Made by a program: the position numbers and the translations under genes. 64,000 bases of DNA. Source: Selenomonadales bacterium (GTDB lineage Bacteria > Bacillota > Negativicutes > Sporomusales > UBA7701). Below the pieces are notes generated by a model, which saw nothing but the letters and a program-made list of their open reading frames with translations, was not told the origin of the DNA and did not search any database. Positions 50,430 through 59,176 of this stretch are shown here, piece after piece (the stretch's first letter is position 1; each line of letters starts with the position of its first letter). The DNA lies in assembly GCA_029975165.1 (NCBI GenBank), contig JARKPR010000031.1, positions 62,001-126,000 of the forward strand, read 5' to 3'.

Positions 50430-52676
50430 GTGAACAAAGAATGGAAGCACGAGAACCCGGACGGTTCATATACCGTCAGAACCTGCGGCTGGTCGCCTCC
50501 CGGCGATCATCCCGTAGGATGCGGCATGAAGCTGCACGTCAAAAACGGCAGGCTCGTCAAAGTCGAAGGCGACCCCGATCATCCCATCAGCCAGGGCCGC
50601 CTGTGCATCCGCTGCCTGACGCTGCCCGAATACGTGCATCATCCCCAGCGCATCACCTCGCCGATGAAGCGCGCCCCCGAAGACCGCGGCAAAGACAAGT
50701 GGCAGAAGATTTCCTGGGACGAAGCCTGGGACATCATCGTGCCCAAGATCAAGCAACTGAAGAAAGACCACGGCGCCGAATCGATCGTCGTTTTCGGCGG
50801 CACCGGCCGTCAGGCCTGCCTGTACTACTACCCGCTCGGCTTCGCCTCCATCGGCACGCCGAACGTCTGTTACCCCTTGAGCGGCTGGTCCTGCTACGGC
50901 CCGCGCTGCTCGATCACCGACTACATCCTCGGCGCCGGCTACCCTGAGATCGACTTCGCCGGCACCTACCCCGACCGCTACGACAACCCGAACTACGTGC
51001 TGCCGAAGTGGATAATGGAATGGGGCAAGAACCCACTCATGTCCAACCCGGACGGCTTCTTCGGCCACTCGCTCATCGACCTGATGAAGCGCGGCACGGA
51101 ACTCATCATGATCGACCCTCGCATGACCTGGCTCGGCACCCGCTCCAAGTACGTATGCCAGCTGCGTCCCGGCACCGACGCCGCCCTCGCCCTGGCGTTC
51201 ATCAACGTCATCATCAACGAAGACCTGTACGACAAGGACTTCGTCGCCAACTGGTGCTACGGCTTCGACGAACTCAAAGAGCGCGTCCAGGAATATCCGC
51301 CCGAGAAAGTCGCCGACATCACCTGGGTGCCGGCGGAAAAAATCCGCGAAGTCGCCCGCTTTATCGCCACCAACAAGCCGGGCGCCATCCAGTGGGGCCT
51401 GGCCGTCGACGAAAACCCGAACGGCGTCCAGCTCGGCCACGCCATCCTCACCCTGTGCGCCATCACCGGCAACCTCGACGTTCCCGGCGGCATCACCCTC
51501 GGGCCGCCGGCCGCGCTGCTCGGCAAATGGCGGATGGAAACCCGCCGCAACCTGTCCCCCGAGCTGTGGGACAAACGTATCGGCGCCAAAGAATGGCCGG
51601 CGCTCAGTACCGCCATGGCCACCACCCACCCCGACGAGACCCTCGACACCCTCGAAACCGGCAAGCCGTACAAACTGCGCATGGGCTGGTTCAACAGCTC
51701 CAACTTCATCACCCCGACCTGTTCCGCGCAGCCCGACCGCTGGTACCGGGCCCTCAAGAGCCTCGAATTCAACGTCGTCCAGGATACCTTCATGACCCCC
51801 ACCGCGATGGCCTTCGCCGACGTCTTCCTGCCGCTGCCCACCTTCGCCGAGGCCGACGGCGTTGTCGTCACCCACTTCGGCCGCAACGCCGTCTTCCTGG
51901 GCGCCATCAACCAGGCCCTCCGCGTCGGTGACACCAAATCCGACATCGAGGTCTGCATCGAGCTCGGCAAACGGCTCCACCCCGACATGTGGCCGTTCGA
52001 CAGCGTCGAGGACTTCTTCACCAAACAGCTCAAACCCGAGCTGGGCATCGACTTCAACGACCTCAGGGAGCAGTTCGTCTACCAGCCCAAGTACGAATAC
52101 CGCAAATTCGAATCCGGCAAACTCCGCTCCGACGGCGAGCCCGGCTTCAACACCGTAACCGGCCAGGTCGAGCTGACCTCGACGCTGTTCGAGGCGTGGG
52201 GCGAAGACGCGCTGCCGTACTACCAGGAACCTCCCTACAGCCCGGTAAGCACGCCCGAGCTGTTCAAGGAATACCCGCTCGTCCTCACCACCGGCGCCAG
52301 AAAGTTCACCTCCTTCCATTCCGAGCATCGGCAGATATCGACCCTGCGCGAAATCGATCCCGATCCCGAAATGGAAATCCATCCCGACACCGCCGCCAAG
52401 CTCGGCATCATCAACGGCGACTGGGTCATGATGGAAAACATGTTCGGCAAGTCGAAAGCGCGGGCCAAACTCACGCCGATCATCCACCCGAAAGTCGTGC
52501 ATGCCACCCACGGCTGGTGGTTCCCCGAAAAACCGGGCGAAGAGCCCAGCCTCTTCGGCGTCTGGGAAGCCAACATCAACACCCTGGTCCCGCACAAGCA
52601 CATCGGGAAACTCGGCTTTGGCTGCCCGATGAAACAGATGATCTGCAAAGTCTACCGGATAGAAGAGGGTATCTAG
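50430..52676 (+). CDS. Molybdopterin oxidoreductase, third type with atypical Fe-S motif
   Basis: A 748-residue enzyme of the DMSO-reductase family, from a clade apart from the other two. The N-terminal cysteines are C19, C31, C59 and C62 (TCGWSPPGDHPVGCG...RLCIRC); the canonical second cysteine is missing, with Asp26 or C62 as possible substitutes. NVCYPLSGWSCYGPRC near 150 and the C-terminal YPLVLTTGARKFTSFHSEHRQ are present. No Tat signal. It resembles catechol dehydroxylases and acetylene-hydratase/transhydroxylase-like proteins, and is paired with a small two-cluster ferredoxin. An aromatic or other organic substrate is plausible but unproven. Confidence 0.85.
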   Translation: MNKEWKHENPDGSYTVRTCGWSPPGDHPVGCGMKLHVKNGRLVKVEGDPDHPISQGRLCIRCLTLPEYVHHPQRITSPMKRAPEDRGKDKWQKISWDEAWDIIVPKIKQLKKDHGAESIVVFGGTGRQACLYYYPLGFASIGTPNVCYPLSGWSCYGPRCSITDYILGAGYPEIDFAGTYPDRYDNPNYVLPKWIMEWGKNPLMSNPDGFFGHSLIDLMKRGTELIMIDPRMTWLGTRSKYVCQLRPGTDAALALAFINVIINEDLYDKDFVANWCYGFDELKERVQEYPPEKVADITWVPAEKIREVARFIATNKPGAIQWGLAVDENPNGVQLGHAILTLCAITGNLDVPGGITLGPPAALLGKWRMETRRNLSPELWDKRIGAKEWPALSTAMATTHPDETLDTLETGKPYKLRMGWFNSSNFITPTCSAQPDRWYRALKSLEFNVVQDTFMTPTAMAFADVFLPLPTFAEADGVVVTHFGRNAVFLGAINQALRVGDTKSDIEVCIELGKRLHPDMWPFDSVEDFFTKQLKPELGIDFNDLREQFVYQPKYEYRKFESGKLRSDGEPGFNTVTGQVELTSTLFEAWGEDALPYYQEPPYSPVSTPELFKEYPLVLTTGARKFTSFHSEHRQISTLREIDPDPEMEIHPDTAAKLGIINGDWVMMENMFGKSKARAKLTPIIHPKVVHATHGWWFPEKPGEEPSLFGVWEANINTLVPHKHIGKLGFGCPMKQMICKVYRIEEGI

Positions 52677-52710
52677 CCGGCGACGGGAAATAGCGATAGG
52701 AGGGTGAACA

Positions 52711-53046
52711 ATGTCACGTAACGGCTTGTTGATCGACTACCAATACTGCACAGGCTGCCATAGCTGCGAAGTGGCCTGCAAGAACGAGCATAAAATCCCC
52801 CGCGGCAAATGGGGCATAAAACTCACCGAAGTCGGCCCCTGGCAGATGGAAGGCGACAAATGGGAGTGGAACTACGTTCCCGTCCCCACCTCGCTCTGCG
52901 ACCTGTGCGAAGACAGGGTCAAAAACGGCGAGAAGCCGACCTGCGTCCACCACTGCCTCGGGCAGTGCATGGAATACGGCCCGGTGGAAGAACTGGCCAA
53001 GAAGATGGCCGAAAAAGGCAAAAGAGTCGTCCTGTTCGCTCCCTGA
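52711..53046 (+). CDS. Small two-cluster ferredoxin subunit of the third molybdoenzyme
   Basis: A 111-residue protein. YCTGCHSCEVAC supplies one [4Fe-4S] set; CDLCEDRVKNGEKPTCVHHC supplies a second, with a further cysteine in LGQCMEYG. It lacks the two middle clusters of PhsB-type subunits, so this is a shorter electron path with no NrfD partner nearby. GGAGGGTGAAC precedes the ATG 34 bp after the catalytic gene. Confidence 0.9.
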   Translation: MSRNGLLIDYQYCTGCHSCEVACKNEHKIPRGKWGIKLTEVGPWQMEGDKWEWNYVPVPTSLCDLCEDRVKNGEKPTCVHHCLGQCMEYGPVEELAKKMAEKGKRVVLFAP

Positions 53047-53196
53047 GCCACGCTGACGACAACATCATTTGTCCGCTGACGAAGCATAAGGCCGTCGGGC
53101 CCCCATCACGGGGGGGGCCCGGGGGCAGTATGCGTATTTGCAGTTACCACGCAAGGCGCTGGTTGTACTCAATACTTTGGGGAAGGAGGGACAAGA

Positions 53197-53361
53197 ATGG
53201 CAGAAGAGCAAAAACCGGTTGCCCCGGCTCCGCGCAAGGTTCAGAAGCCGCTCAATCCGTTGGCGATGAAACCTGGCCAGAAGTACGACTCGGTCAACTA
53301 CGCGCAAGAAAAGCTCTATAAGGATATCCTGGAAGATCTGGAAGATAAGGATAAGAAGTAA
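53197..53361 (+). CDS. 54-residue lysine/proline-rich protein of the third molybdoenzyme unit
   Basis: MAEEQKPVAPAPRKVQKPLN, then PLAMKPGQKYDSVNYAQEKL and an acidic helix (DILEDLEDKDKK). A very strong site (GGGGAAGGAGGGAC) precedes the ATG, so it is probably translated. No cysteines, signal or membrane segment. It may be an assembly or accessory peptide; I know no family. Confidence 0.65.
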   Translation: MAEEQKPVAPAPRKVQKPLNPLAMKPGQKYDSVNYAQEKLYKDILEDLEDKDKK

Positions 53362-53549
53362 AATGACGCCCTCCCCTGCAAGGGGGAGTGCAGCAACCGA
53401 AAGACAGCCTATCCGATGATGGTGTAGCATGGCCAGATTTCCGGCTGTTTCAGGCAAAGCCGGGCGGCCGGGCATATGATATTATCGAAGGGTAGGCTGT
53501 TTTCGCTGCCGGGGTTGCACGGCGGCGAACAAGGCGGGAGGGAATAACC

Positions 53550-53837
53550 ATGTGCTGGTCCTGCAACCCCTACTGCGGCGGCTGCAAACCGCCGCAGCCG
53601 AAACCGCGGAAATGCCCCGCCTGCAACGCGTTCAATTTCGGCGACGAGGACAAATGCAGGCGGTGCGGCGCCTCCTTGCCCGAACGGGTGCCGCCGGTCC
53701 CCGTCCTGTGCCTCTACATCGGCGGCCGGATGTGCGCCAACCCCTGCGGCCGCCACAAAAAAGCGCCCGAGGACGGGGCCGCGGCGAACTGCACCTTTCA
53801 CACCCCGCTGCCCGACCCCGGCGCGAAGGACGAATGA
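53550..53837 (+). CDS. 95-residue Cys-rich double zinc ribbon protein
   Basis: Starts MCWSCNPYCGGCKPP. It contains CPAC...CRRC, a rubredoxin/zinc-ribbon knuckle pair, then CLYIGGRMCANPCGRH and a final cysteine, about twelve in all. GGAGGGAATAACC precedes the ATG. It is similar in style to the 50-residue zinc ribbon at 38191 and could be a redox or metal adaptor. The 188-bp gap upstream holds no clear promoter. Confidence 0.72.
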   Translation: MCWSCNPYCGGCKPPQPKPRKCPACNAFNFGDEDKCRRCGASLPERVPPVPVLCLYIGGRMCANPCGRHKKAPEDGAAANCTFHTPLPDPGAKDE

Positions 53838-53850
53838 AAAGCGCCGCCCA

Positions 53851-53884
53851 AAGGCTTCCGGATAACCCGGAAGCCTTGCTTTTC
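53851..53884 (+). terminator. Terminator of the third molybdoenzyme unit
   Basis: AAGGCTTCCGG / CCGGAAGCCTT is perfect over 11 bp with a five-base loop and is followed by GCTTTTC. The stem is nearly the same as that at 10536. Confidence 0.88.
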
Positions 53885-54026
53885 GGATCCCCGAGACTTG
53901 CGGCGGGCAACGAATCGGCATCGCTGCGCCGTAAATATTCTTCGCGGTACGCAGGTTTTTCGCCGCCCGTCATCGTATTTAAATAACAGGCGGCATCGAG
54001 GCCGCCGGAATTTAGGGGGTAGAAAA

Positions 54027-54488
54027 GTGCGTAAACTCGCCACAAAACCAGGGAAAATCATCGCCGTTCTCGTCGCCGCCTTCATCATCGCCGCCGTCGG
54101 CGCGGTCGCTACAGCCACGACGGCAATCGCGGCGCCGGCAGCCTCAGGCATCGGCTACGTCGACTACCGCCTGCTGATGGCCCAGCATCCGGACACCCCG
54201 GCCGCCGAGAAAAATATCCAGGACCTTGTCCAGCAGGCCGAGAAGGAATTCGCCGAGAAATCGGCCAACATGAACGACCAGGACAAAAAGAACCTGTTCG
54301 CGCAGATGAAGCAGCAGCTCGACGCCAAGGGATTGGCCATCATGGGGGAGATAGAAGCGAAAGTGATCGCGGCGATCAAAGAAGTCGCCGATAAAAAAGG
54401 CCTTTCGGTCATTATCGATAAGAGCGTGGCTATTTACGGCGGCGAAGACATCACCGCCGAAGTGGGCAAGAAGCTCACCGGGAAGTAG
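54027..54488 (+). CDS. OmpH/Skp-family periplasmic chaperone-like protein
   Basis: A 153-residue protein. A signal peptide (IIAVLVAAFIIAAVGAVATATTAIAAPA) is followed by GIGYVDYRLLMAQHPD and a long coiled-coil helix pair (residues about 55-120), then VIIDKSVAIYGGEDITAEV. This is the OmpH/Skp pattern, found in bacteria with an outer membrane, and is the best single sign that the host is a diderm Firmicute. The start is a GTG at 54027 after TAGGGGG. Confidence 0.85.
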   Translation: MRKLATKPGKIIAVLVAAFIIAAVGAVATATTAIAAPAASGIGYVDYRLLMAQHPDTPAAEKNIQDLVQQAEKEFAEKSANMNDQDKKNLFAQMKQQLDAKGLAIMGEIEAKVIAAIKEVADKKGLSVIIDKSVAIYGGEDITAEVGKKLTGK

Positions 54489-54495
54489 CAACTCC

Positions 54496-54526
54496 GGCCG
54501 GCCCGACAGGGCCGGCCAACCTTTTT
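54496..54526 (+). terminator. Terminator after the OmpH gene
   Basis: GGCCGGCCC-GACA-GGGCCGGCC followed by AACCTTTTT. Confidence 0.88.
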
Positions 54527-54620
54527 GCGCGCCGGCACATATTTGCGAAAAGGTACTTGTAGGGGGTTTCCATAAGTAGTACAATTGTCCTGTGTGGACA
54601 AACTATTGGGAGGGAGATTT

Positions 54621-55442
54621 TTGGACGTAGTCAAAAGCTGGCGGATCCATGTTTTCGCACTCGTAATCGTCATCCTCACCGAACTCATCGGTACCAAGAA
54701 AATTACCTTGGGCCCAGCTACCCTGCTGTTCCTGCCGATGCTGTACGCGATGGTGATCGGCGCGGTTGTCAGCTGGCCCCGCCTCAAGCTGCTCAAGCTG
54801 CCGGAAATGAAGGCTTCCTCGGCCGCCCTCGGCGTGCTCACCTTCATGCTCATCACCAAGCTGGGCGTCGGCATCGGCCCGGCGATCGGCAAACTGCTCA
54901 ACTCCGGTCTGGCGCTGTCTATGCAGGAACTGGGACACTTCCTCGGCACGGTGATCCTCGGCCTGCCGGTGGCCCTGCTGCTCGGCATCGGCCGCGAGAC
55001 GATCGGCGCCACCTATTCCATCGACCGCGAGCCCAACATCGCCATCATCGCCGAGCGGTTCGGCAGCGACTCGCCCGAACTGCGCGGGACGATGGCCGTG
55101 TACATATGCGGCACGCTGTTCGGCGCCATCTGGCTAGGGATGTTCGCCGGCGTCATGGCCAGCATGAACATCTTCCATCCCTACGCGCTGGCCATGGGTT
55201 GCGGCGTCGGCTCCGGCAGCATGATGGCCGCCTCCTCCGGCGCCCTCCAAGCCGCCTTCCCCGAAATGGGCAAAGACATCCTCATTTACGCCGGCGCCAG
55301 TAACCTCCTGACGAGCACCATCGGCATCTATTTCGCCCTGTTCGTTTCCCTGCCTGTCACCGAGTACCTCTACAAGAAGCTGTCGCCGATAATCGGCCGC
55401 GGGCCCATCCATCAGGCGGCCAGCAAGGGAGGGACGAACTGA
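54621..55442 (+). CDS. DUF3100 membrane protein
   Basis: About 273 residues with eight to nine hydrophobic helices. The GIGRETIGATYSIDREPNIAIIAERFGSDSPELRGTMAVYICGTLFG stretch near the middle is diagnostic for DUF3100. I start at TTG 54621, after GGGAGGGAG; no ATG is available. It overlaps the next small membrane gene by one base (TGATG) and is convergent with an M20 amidohydrolase, a common neighbour. A transporter or carrier role for an amidated metabolite is inferred. Confidence 0.82.
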   Translation: MDVVKSWRIHVFALVIVILTELIGTKKITLGPATLLFLPMLYAMVIGAVVSWPRLKLLKLPEMKASSAALGVLTFMLITKLGVGIGPAIGKLLNSGLALSMQELGHFLGTVILGLPVALLLGIGRETIGATYSIDREPNIAIIAERFGSDSPELRGTMAVYICGTLFGAIWLGMFAGVMASMNIFHPYALAMGCGVGSGSMMAASSGALQAAFPEMGKDILIYAGASNLLTSTIGIYFALFVSLPVTEYLYKKLSPIIGRGPIHQAASKGGTN

Positions 55443-55894
55443 TGAAAATCACGGAATACGGACTGATGCTGCTTATCGCCGGCGTCATGGCCGTCATCGG
55501 CAACAAAGTCGGCTATAGTCCCACCGTGCCGGTGGGCGAAGCCGTCATCGGCTACCTTATCATGGTGGCCATCACCCTCGTAGGCATCGGCGTCCAGCGG
55601 GTGCTGCCCTTCAAGCTGCCAATCGTCTTCTGGGTATCGATCGTCGCCATCCTCTCGACCACGCCCATCTCGCCGATCGCCAAAACGGTCACCTACTACA
55701 CCGACAAGGTCGCTTTCCTGGCCCTATGCACGCCCATCCTGGCCTATGCCGGCCTGGCGGTCGGCAAAGACCTCGAAGATTTCAAGAAAATCTCCTGGAA
55801 GATCGTAATCGTCGCCCTGTGCGTATACACCGGCACCTTCATCTTCGCGACGATGGTGGCCCAGGTCATGCTGCACATCGAAGGGGTTATTTAA
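55442..55894 (+). CDS. Small membrane partner of DUF3100
   Basis: A 150-residue protein of four to five hydrophobic helices, starting MKITEYGLMLLIAGVMAVIGNKVGYSP. It shares one base with the DUF3100 stop, so the two are translationally coupled and probably form one transporter. I recognise no characterised family. Confidence 0.75.
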   Translation: MKITEYGLMLLIAGVMAVIGNKVGYSPTVPVGEAVIGYLIMVAITLVGIGVQRVLPFKLPIVFWVSIVAILSTTPISPIAKTVTYYTDKVAFLALCTPILAYAGLAVGKDLEDFKKISWKIVIVALCVYTGTFIFATMVAQVMLHIEGVI

Positions 55895-55918
55895 TCCCGG
55901 GTCTATCCGCAAACACAG

Positions 55919-55945
55919 AAGAGGCCGGCATTGCCGGCCTCTTTT
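55919..55945. terminator. Convergent terminator between the DUF3100 pair and the amidohydrolase
   Basis: GAGGCCGGC-ATT-GCCGGCCTC followed by TTTT; flanking A residues allow action in both directions. Confidence 0.88.
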
Positions 55946-55958
55946 CTCGGACTCCATC

Positions 55959-57272
55959 CTACTTCTTGCGCAGGTTCTCCATAAAGCTTAGGTAACTCTC
56001 CTTAGTCATCTTCGGCGTGAAGCTGGCGGCGATCCCCTCGGCCACGGCCGCATCGTCCGCCAGCAGATCGATAACCGTCATCGCCATCAGCTGGGCCGGC
56101 ACGAGATACGCCATCTCCGGATCGACGACCGTAAAATCGCGGGTGTGGGCAGTGCCGGTGACGCCGCCGACATACGGCTGGATGATCGGCATGATATGCG
56201 CCAGGTCGCCCATGTCGGTGCTGCCGGCATGGTGGCCGGCCTGCCTGACGGCATCCTTCCCCAGCAGGGCGGCGGCGTTGGCGGCGAACAGCCCCGACAT
56301 CGTCGGCTCCTCGAACATCGGCAGATAACCGGGCAGGTCGGTGATCTCCACGCTGGCGCCGATGGCGTCGGCCCCGGCCCTGAGGGCGCGGTCGACCTTC
56401 CTGTTGGCGTCGACGATGGCCTCGACCGTCCGGCCGCGCACATAGCTCTCCATGCGGACATCGGACGGGATGACGTTGACGAGGTCGCCGCCCTTGGTGA
56501 GGATGGGGTGGAAGCGGACGTAATCCTCGTCGCGGAAGGTTTCCCGCTGGGCGTTGACGGCCATGATCGCTAGCATGGCGGCATTCAAGGCATTGATGCC
56601 CTCGTGGGGGGCGCCGGCGGAGTGGGCCTCGCGGCCGATGAAGCGGGCCAGCTTGCCGACGAAGCCGTTGTTCGTGCCGCCGACCGCGACGGACCGCCCG
56701 GCTTTGCCGCCTGTGTCGGAGTGGATCATCATCGCCATATCGATGTCGTCGAAATCGCCGCGGGCGATAAGCTCGGGCTTGCCGCCGAGATACGTGAGCT
56801 TGCCGTCCTGGCAGAGACGGTTGCGGTACTCGATCTCCACATACTCTTCGGCCGGCACGGCAAACAGCACGACATCGCCGGCCAGGTGCGGCATGACCTG
56901 GCCGGCGGTCAGGCCGATGCCGCAGCCGACCATCGCCGCTATCTGGGCGAAGTGGCCGCAGGCATGGGCGGCGCCGGTCTGGGGGTTGGCGAAGGGATGC
57001 TCATAACAGATGACCGCGTCGAGCTCGCCGAGGACGGCGACCGACCGCCCGGGCCGGGCGCCTTTCAGGCGGCCCTTCACGCCGGTTATGGCGTGGCCGG
57101 TGGTATGGGCGATGCCGTGGCGCGTGAGCGCCGCCGCCACCTTCGCGGCGGTCGCCGTTTCCTTGAAGCCCAGTTCGGGCTCGCGGAAAATGTTGTCGCC
57201 GAGGCTTTTTATCTCGCCGGCATGGTCGCGGATGGCCCTGCAGGCCTGCTCCTTGAGGGTGGCTTTGTCCAT
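55959..57272 (-). CDS. M20-family amidohydrolase (AbgB-like)
   Basis: A 437-residue metallo-amidohydrolase. Motifs include LGELDAVICYEHPFANPQTGAAHACGHFAQIA (metal ligands Asp/His), PAEEYVEIEYR, GREAHSAGAPHEGINALNA and the C-terminal HHAGSTDMGDLAHIMP. It resembles p-aminobenzoyl-glutamate hydrolase AbgB. The start at 57272 follows AAGGAG at nine bases; the longer upstream frame lacks a ribosome site. With the DUF3100 transporter pair next door, import and cleavage of an N-acyl amino acid are likely. Confidence 0.88.
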   Translation of the reverse strand: MDKATLKEQACRAIRDHAGEIKSLGDNIFREPELGFKETATAAKVAAALTRHGIAHTTGHAITGVKGRLKGARPGRSVAVLGELDAVICYEHPFANPQTGAAHACGHFAQIAAMVGCGIGLTAGQVMPHLAGDVVLFAVPAEEYVEIEYRNRLCQDGKLTYLGGKPELIARGDFDDIDMAMMIHSDTGGKAGRSVAVGGTNNGFVGKLARFIGREAHSAGAPHEGINALNAAMLAIMAVNAQRETFRDEDYVRFHPILTKGGDLVNVIPSDVRMESYVRGRTVEAIVDANRKVDRALRAGADAIGASVEITDLPGYLPMFEEPTMSGLFAANAAALLGKDAVRQAGHHAGSTDMGDLAHIMPIIQPYVGGVTGTAHTRDFTVVDPEMAYLVPAQLMAMTVIDLLADDAAVAEGIAASFTPKMTKESYLSFMENLRKK

Positions 57273-57492
57273 AATGCTCAGCTCCTTAAGATATGGTGCG
57301 GAAAGGGAATAATAAACCCAATACCACCTCGGCAGGGCAAAATCCTGCCGCCGGCGCCTTGAGGCGACAATCGCGGCCAAAAAGGCCGCCGGCGAGCGAA
57401 ACTTTGCCGCGGAGGGCTGGAAATTCCGGCCGGTTCTGCTATAATGAGCATGAGGCGGAACAAAACCGGTCCGCCGCGGCGAAAAATGGATA
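57273..57492. other. Promoter region of the thiamin salvage unit
   Basis: Holds a TATAAT at 57440-57445 with no good -35 at the usual distance; its start would be about 40 bp before the riboswitch. I see nothing else here. Confidence 0.4.
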
Positions 57493-57590
57493 AAGGCTGG
57501 GGGAGCCGGGATGGCCGGCTGAGATATAGACCCGCTCGTCTATGACCCCTATAACCTGATCTGGGTAATGCCAGCGTAGGGATAGCTGCG
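57493..57590 (+). ncRNA. TPP (THI-box) riboswitch
   Basis: The diagnostic GGCTGAGA is followed by ACCTGATCTGGGTAATGCCAGCGTAGGGA in the right order and spacing, the pyrimidine- and pyrophosphate-sensing arms of the TPP aptamer. It is followed by a terminator and then thiM-thiW, so high TPP should stop transcription. Confidence 0.95.
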
Positions 57591-57605
57591 GGAATCGTCG
57601 TGTTT

Positions 57606-57637
57606 CGGGCGCATCCTTACGGGGAGCGCCCGTTTTT
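57606..57637 (+). terminator. Expression-platform terminator of the TPP riboswitch
   Basis: CGGGCGC / GCGCCCG with a 13-base loop, followed by TTTTT, 16 bp after the aptamer. Confidence 0.85.
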
Positions 57638-57735
57638 GTCGCCTTCACGTCCCTTTTTTCTGTGGTTCGGGGCCGCCCTCCCGGCGGTGGCCGCCACCGG
57701 GCTCTATATTTTCTCGTGGGGAGGTGCGCCGCAAA

Positions 57736-58542
57736 ATGGTCCTGTTGCCGGAAATCGCCCAAACCGTTGCCGCGGTAAGGGCCCAAAAGCCGCTTATCCA
57801 TCACCTGACCAACTACGTCACCGCCAACGACAGCGCCAACATCACCCTCGCCTTCGGCGCCTCGCCGGTCATGGCCAGCGCCCCGGACGAGGCAACCGCC
57901 ATGGTCGCCATGGCCGCCGCCCTCGTCCTCAACCTCGGCACCCTCAGCCCTGACGCCGTCGACACCATGGTCGCCGCCGGCCGCCGGGCCGGCGAACTCG
58001 GCATCCCCGTCGTCCTCGACCCGGTCGGGGCGGGGGGAACGCCGCCGCGCACCGCCGCCGCCCACCGCATCCTCCGCGAAGTGCCCCTGGCCGTCGTCCG
58101 CGGCAACGCCGCCGAAATCGCCGCCCTCGCCGGCCGCCGGGCCGCCATCCGCGGTGTCGACGCCGCCGGAGCAGAGGCGGACGGCGAAGCGATCGCCGCC
58201 GGCCTGGCCCAAGAACTCGGCTGCGTCGTGGCCGTCACCGGCCCGGCCGATATCGTCGCCGCCGCCGGCCGTATCTGCCGCATCGCCAACGGCCACCCGT
58301 GGCTGGCCGGCGTCACCGGCACCGGCTGCATGGCCACCTCCCTCATCGGCTGCTGCTGCGGATCCGGCGCCGCCCCCTACGTCGGCGCCGTCGCCGGCCT
58401 GACCGTCATGGGCGTCGCCGGCGAACTCGCCCACCGCGCCCTCCGGCCGGGGGAAGGGATAGGCACCTTCCGCGTCAGGCTGTTCGACGCCGTCTTCGCC
58501 ATGACCCCGGAGCTCGTGCTCCGCCACGGCCAAATAGGCTGA
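57736..58542 (+). CDS. thiM: Hydroxyethylthiazole kinase ThiM
   Basis: A 268-residue ribokinase-like enzyme. PLIHHLTNYVTANDSANITLAFGASPVMASAPDEA is the substrate-binding start. VLDPVGAGGTPPRT and the catalytic GVTGTGCMATSLIG are present. It phosphorylates the thiazole alcohol for thiamin salvage. ATG 57736 is about ten bases after GGGGAGGTG. It is under the TPP riboswitch. Confidence 0.95.
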   Translation: MVLLPEIAQTVAAVRAQKPLIHHLTNYVTANDSANITLAFGASPVMASAPDEATAMVAMAAALVLNLGTLSPDAVDTMVAAGRRAGELGIPVVLDPVGAGGTPPRTAAAHRILREVPLAVVRGNAAEIAALAGRRAAIRGVDAAGAEADGEAIAAGLAQELGCVVAVTGPADIVAAAGRICRIANGHPWLAGVTGTGCMATSLIGCCCGSGAAPYVGAVAGLTVMGVAGELAHRALRPGEGIGTFRVRLFDAVFAMTPELVLRHGQIG

Positions 58543-58560
58543 TAACCGGAGGGATGCAAC

Positions 58561-59052
58561 ATGAACAACCGGAAACTCACCTTCACCGCCTTATTCGTCG
58601 CCATTGGCGTATTCGCCGCCCAGCTCGTCTACATCCCGGTCGGGGTCGCCAAGTGCTTCCCCGTCCAGTCCGCCATCAACATCCTCCTGGCGGTGCTGCT
58701 CGGAACACGGTCCGCAGTCAACGCCGCCTTCGCCACCTCGCTCCTGCGCAACTTCCTCGGCACCGGCTCGCCGCTCGCCTTTCCCGGCAGCATGATCGGC
58801 GCCGCCCTCGCCGGCATCATCTACAAGCGCACCAACAGCTTCCTCGGCGCCGTGGCCGGCGAACTCCTCGGCACCGGCCTCGTCGGCGCGCTGGCCGCCT
58901 TTCCCGTCGCCAAATACCTCATCGGCTCCCAGGTCGGCGCCCTGTTCTTCGTCGTCCCGTTCGCCGTGAGCGCGGCCGGCGGCGCGGTCGTTGCCGCCCT
59001 GCTGTACTACACGCCGGCCGTAACCCTAATGCGCGAATGGCTAGGTAATTGA
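58561..59052 (+). CDS. thiW: ThiW, thiazole-precursor ECF transporter S component
   Basis: A 163-residue integral membrane protein with about five to six helices. CFPVQSAINILLAVLLGTRSAVNAAF and FPGSMIGAALAGIIYKRTNSF are ThiW hallmarks. It should import hydroxyethylthiazole with a shared ECF energy module encoded elsewhere. It lies 18 bp after thiM; together they make a salvage-only unit. Confidence 0.93.
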   Translation: MNNRKLTFTALFVAIGVFAAQLVYIPVGVAKCFPVQSAINILLAVLLGTRSAVNAAFATSLLRNFLGTGSPLAFPGSMIGAALAGIIYKRTNSFLGAVAGELLGTGLVGALAAFPVAKYLIGSQVGALFFVVPFAVSAAGGAVVAALLYYTPAVTLMREWLGN

Positions 59053-59068
59053 AAAATTATTCTCAAAG

Positions 59069-59098
59069 CCGGCGGCCGCTGCCGCCGGTTACTTTTTT
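59069..59098 (+). terminator. Terminator after thiW
   Basis: CCGGCGGC-CGCT-GCCGCCGG followed by TTACTTTTTT. Confidence 0.88.
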
Positions 59099-59176
59099 CC
59101 CTCATCTACTGCTTATTCCCATGAAAGCGCGGCCGGCGATACGCCAATACTAAAGCCGACGAAGGAGGTGGGCGCA

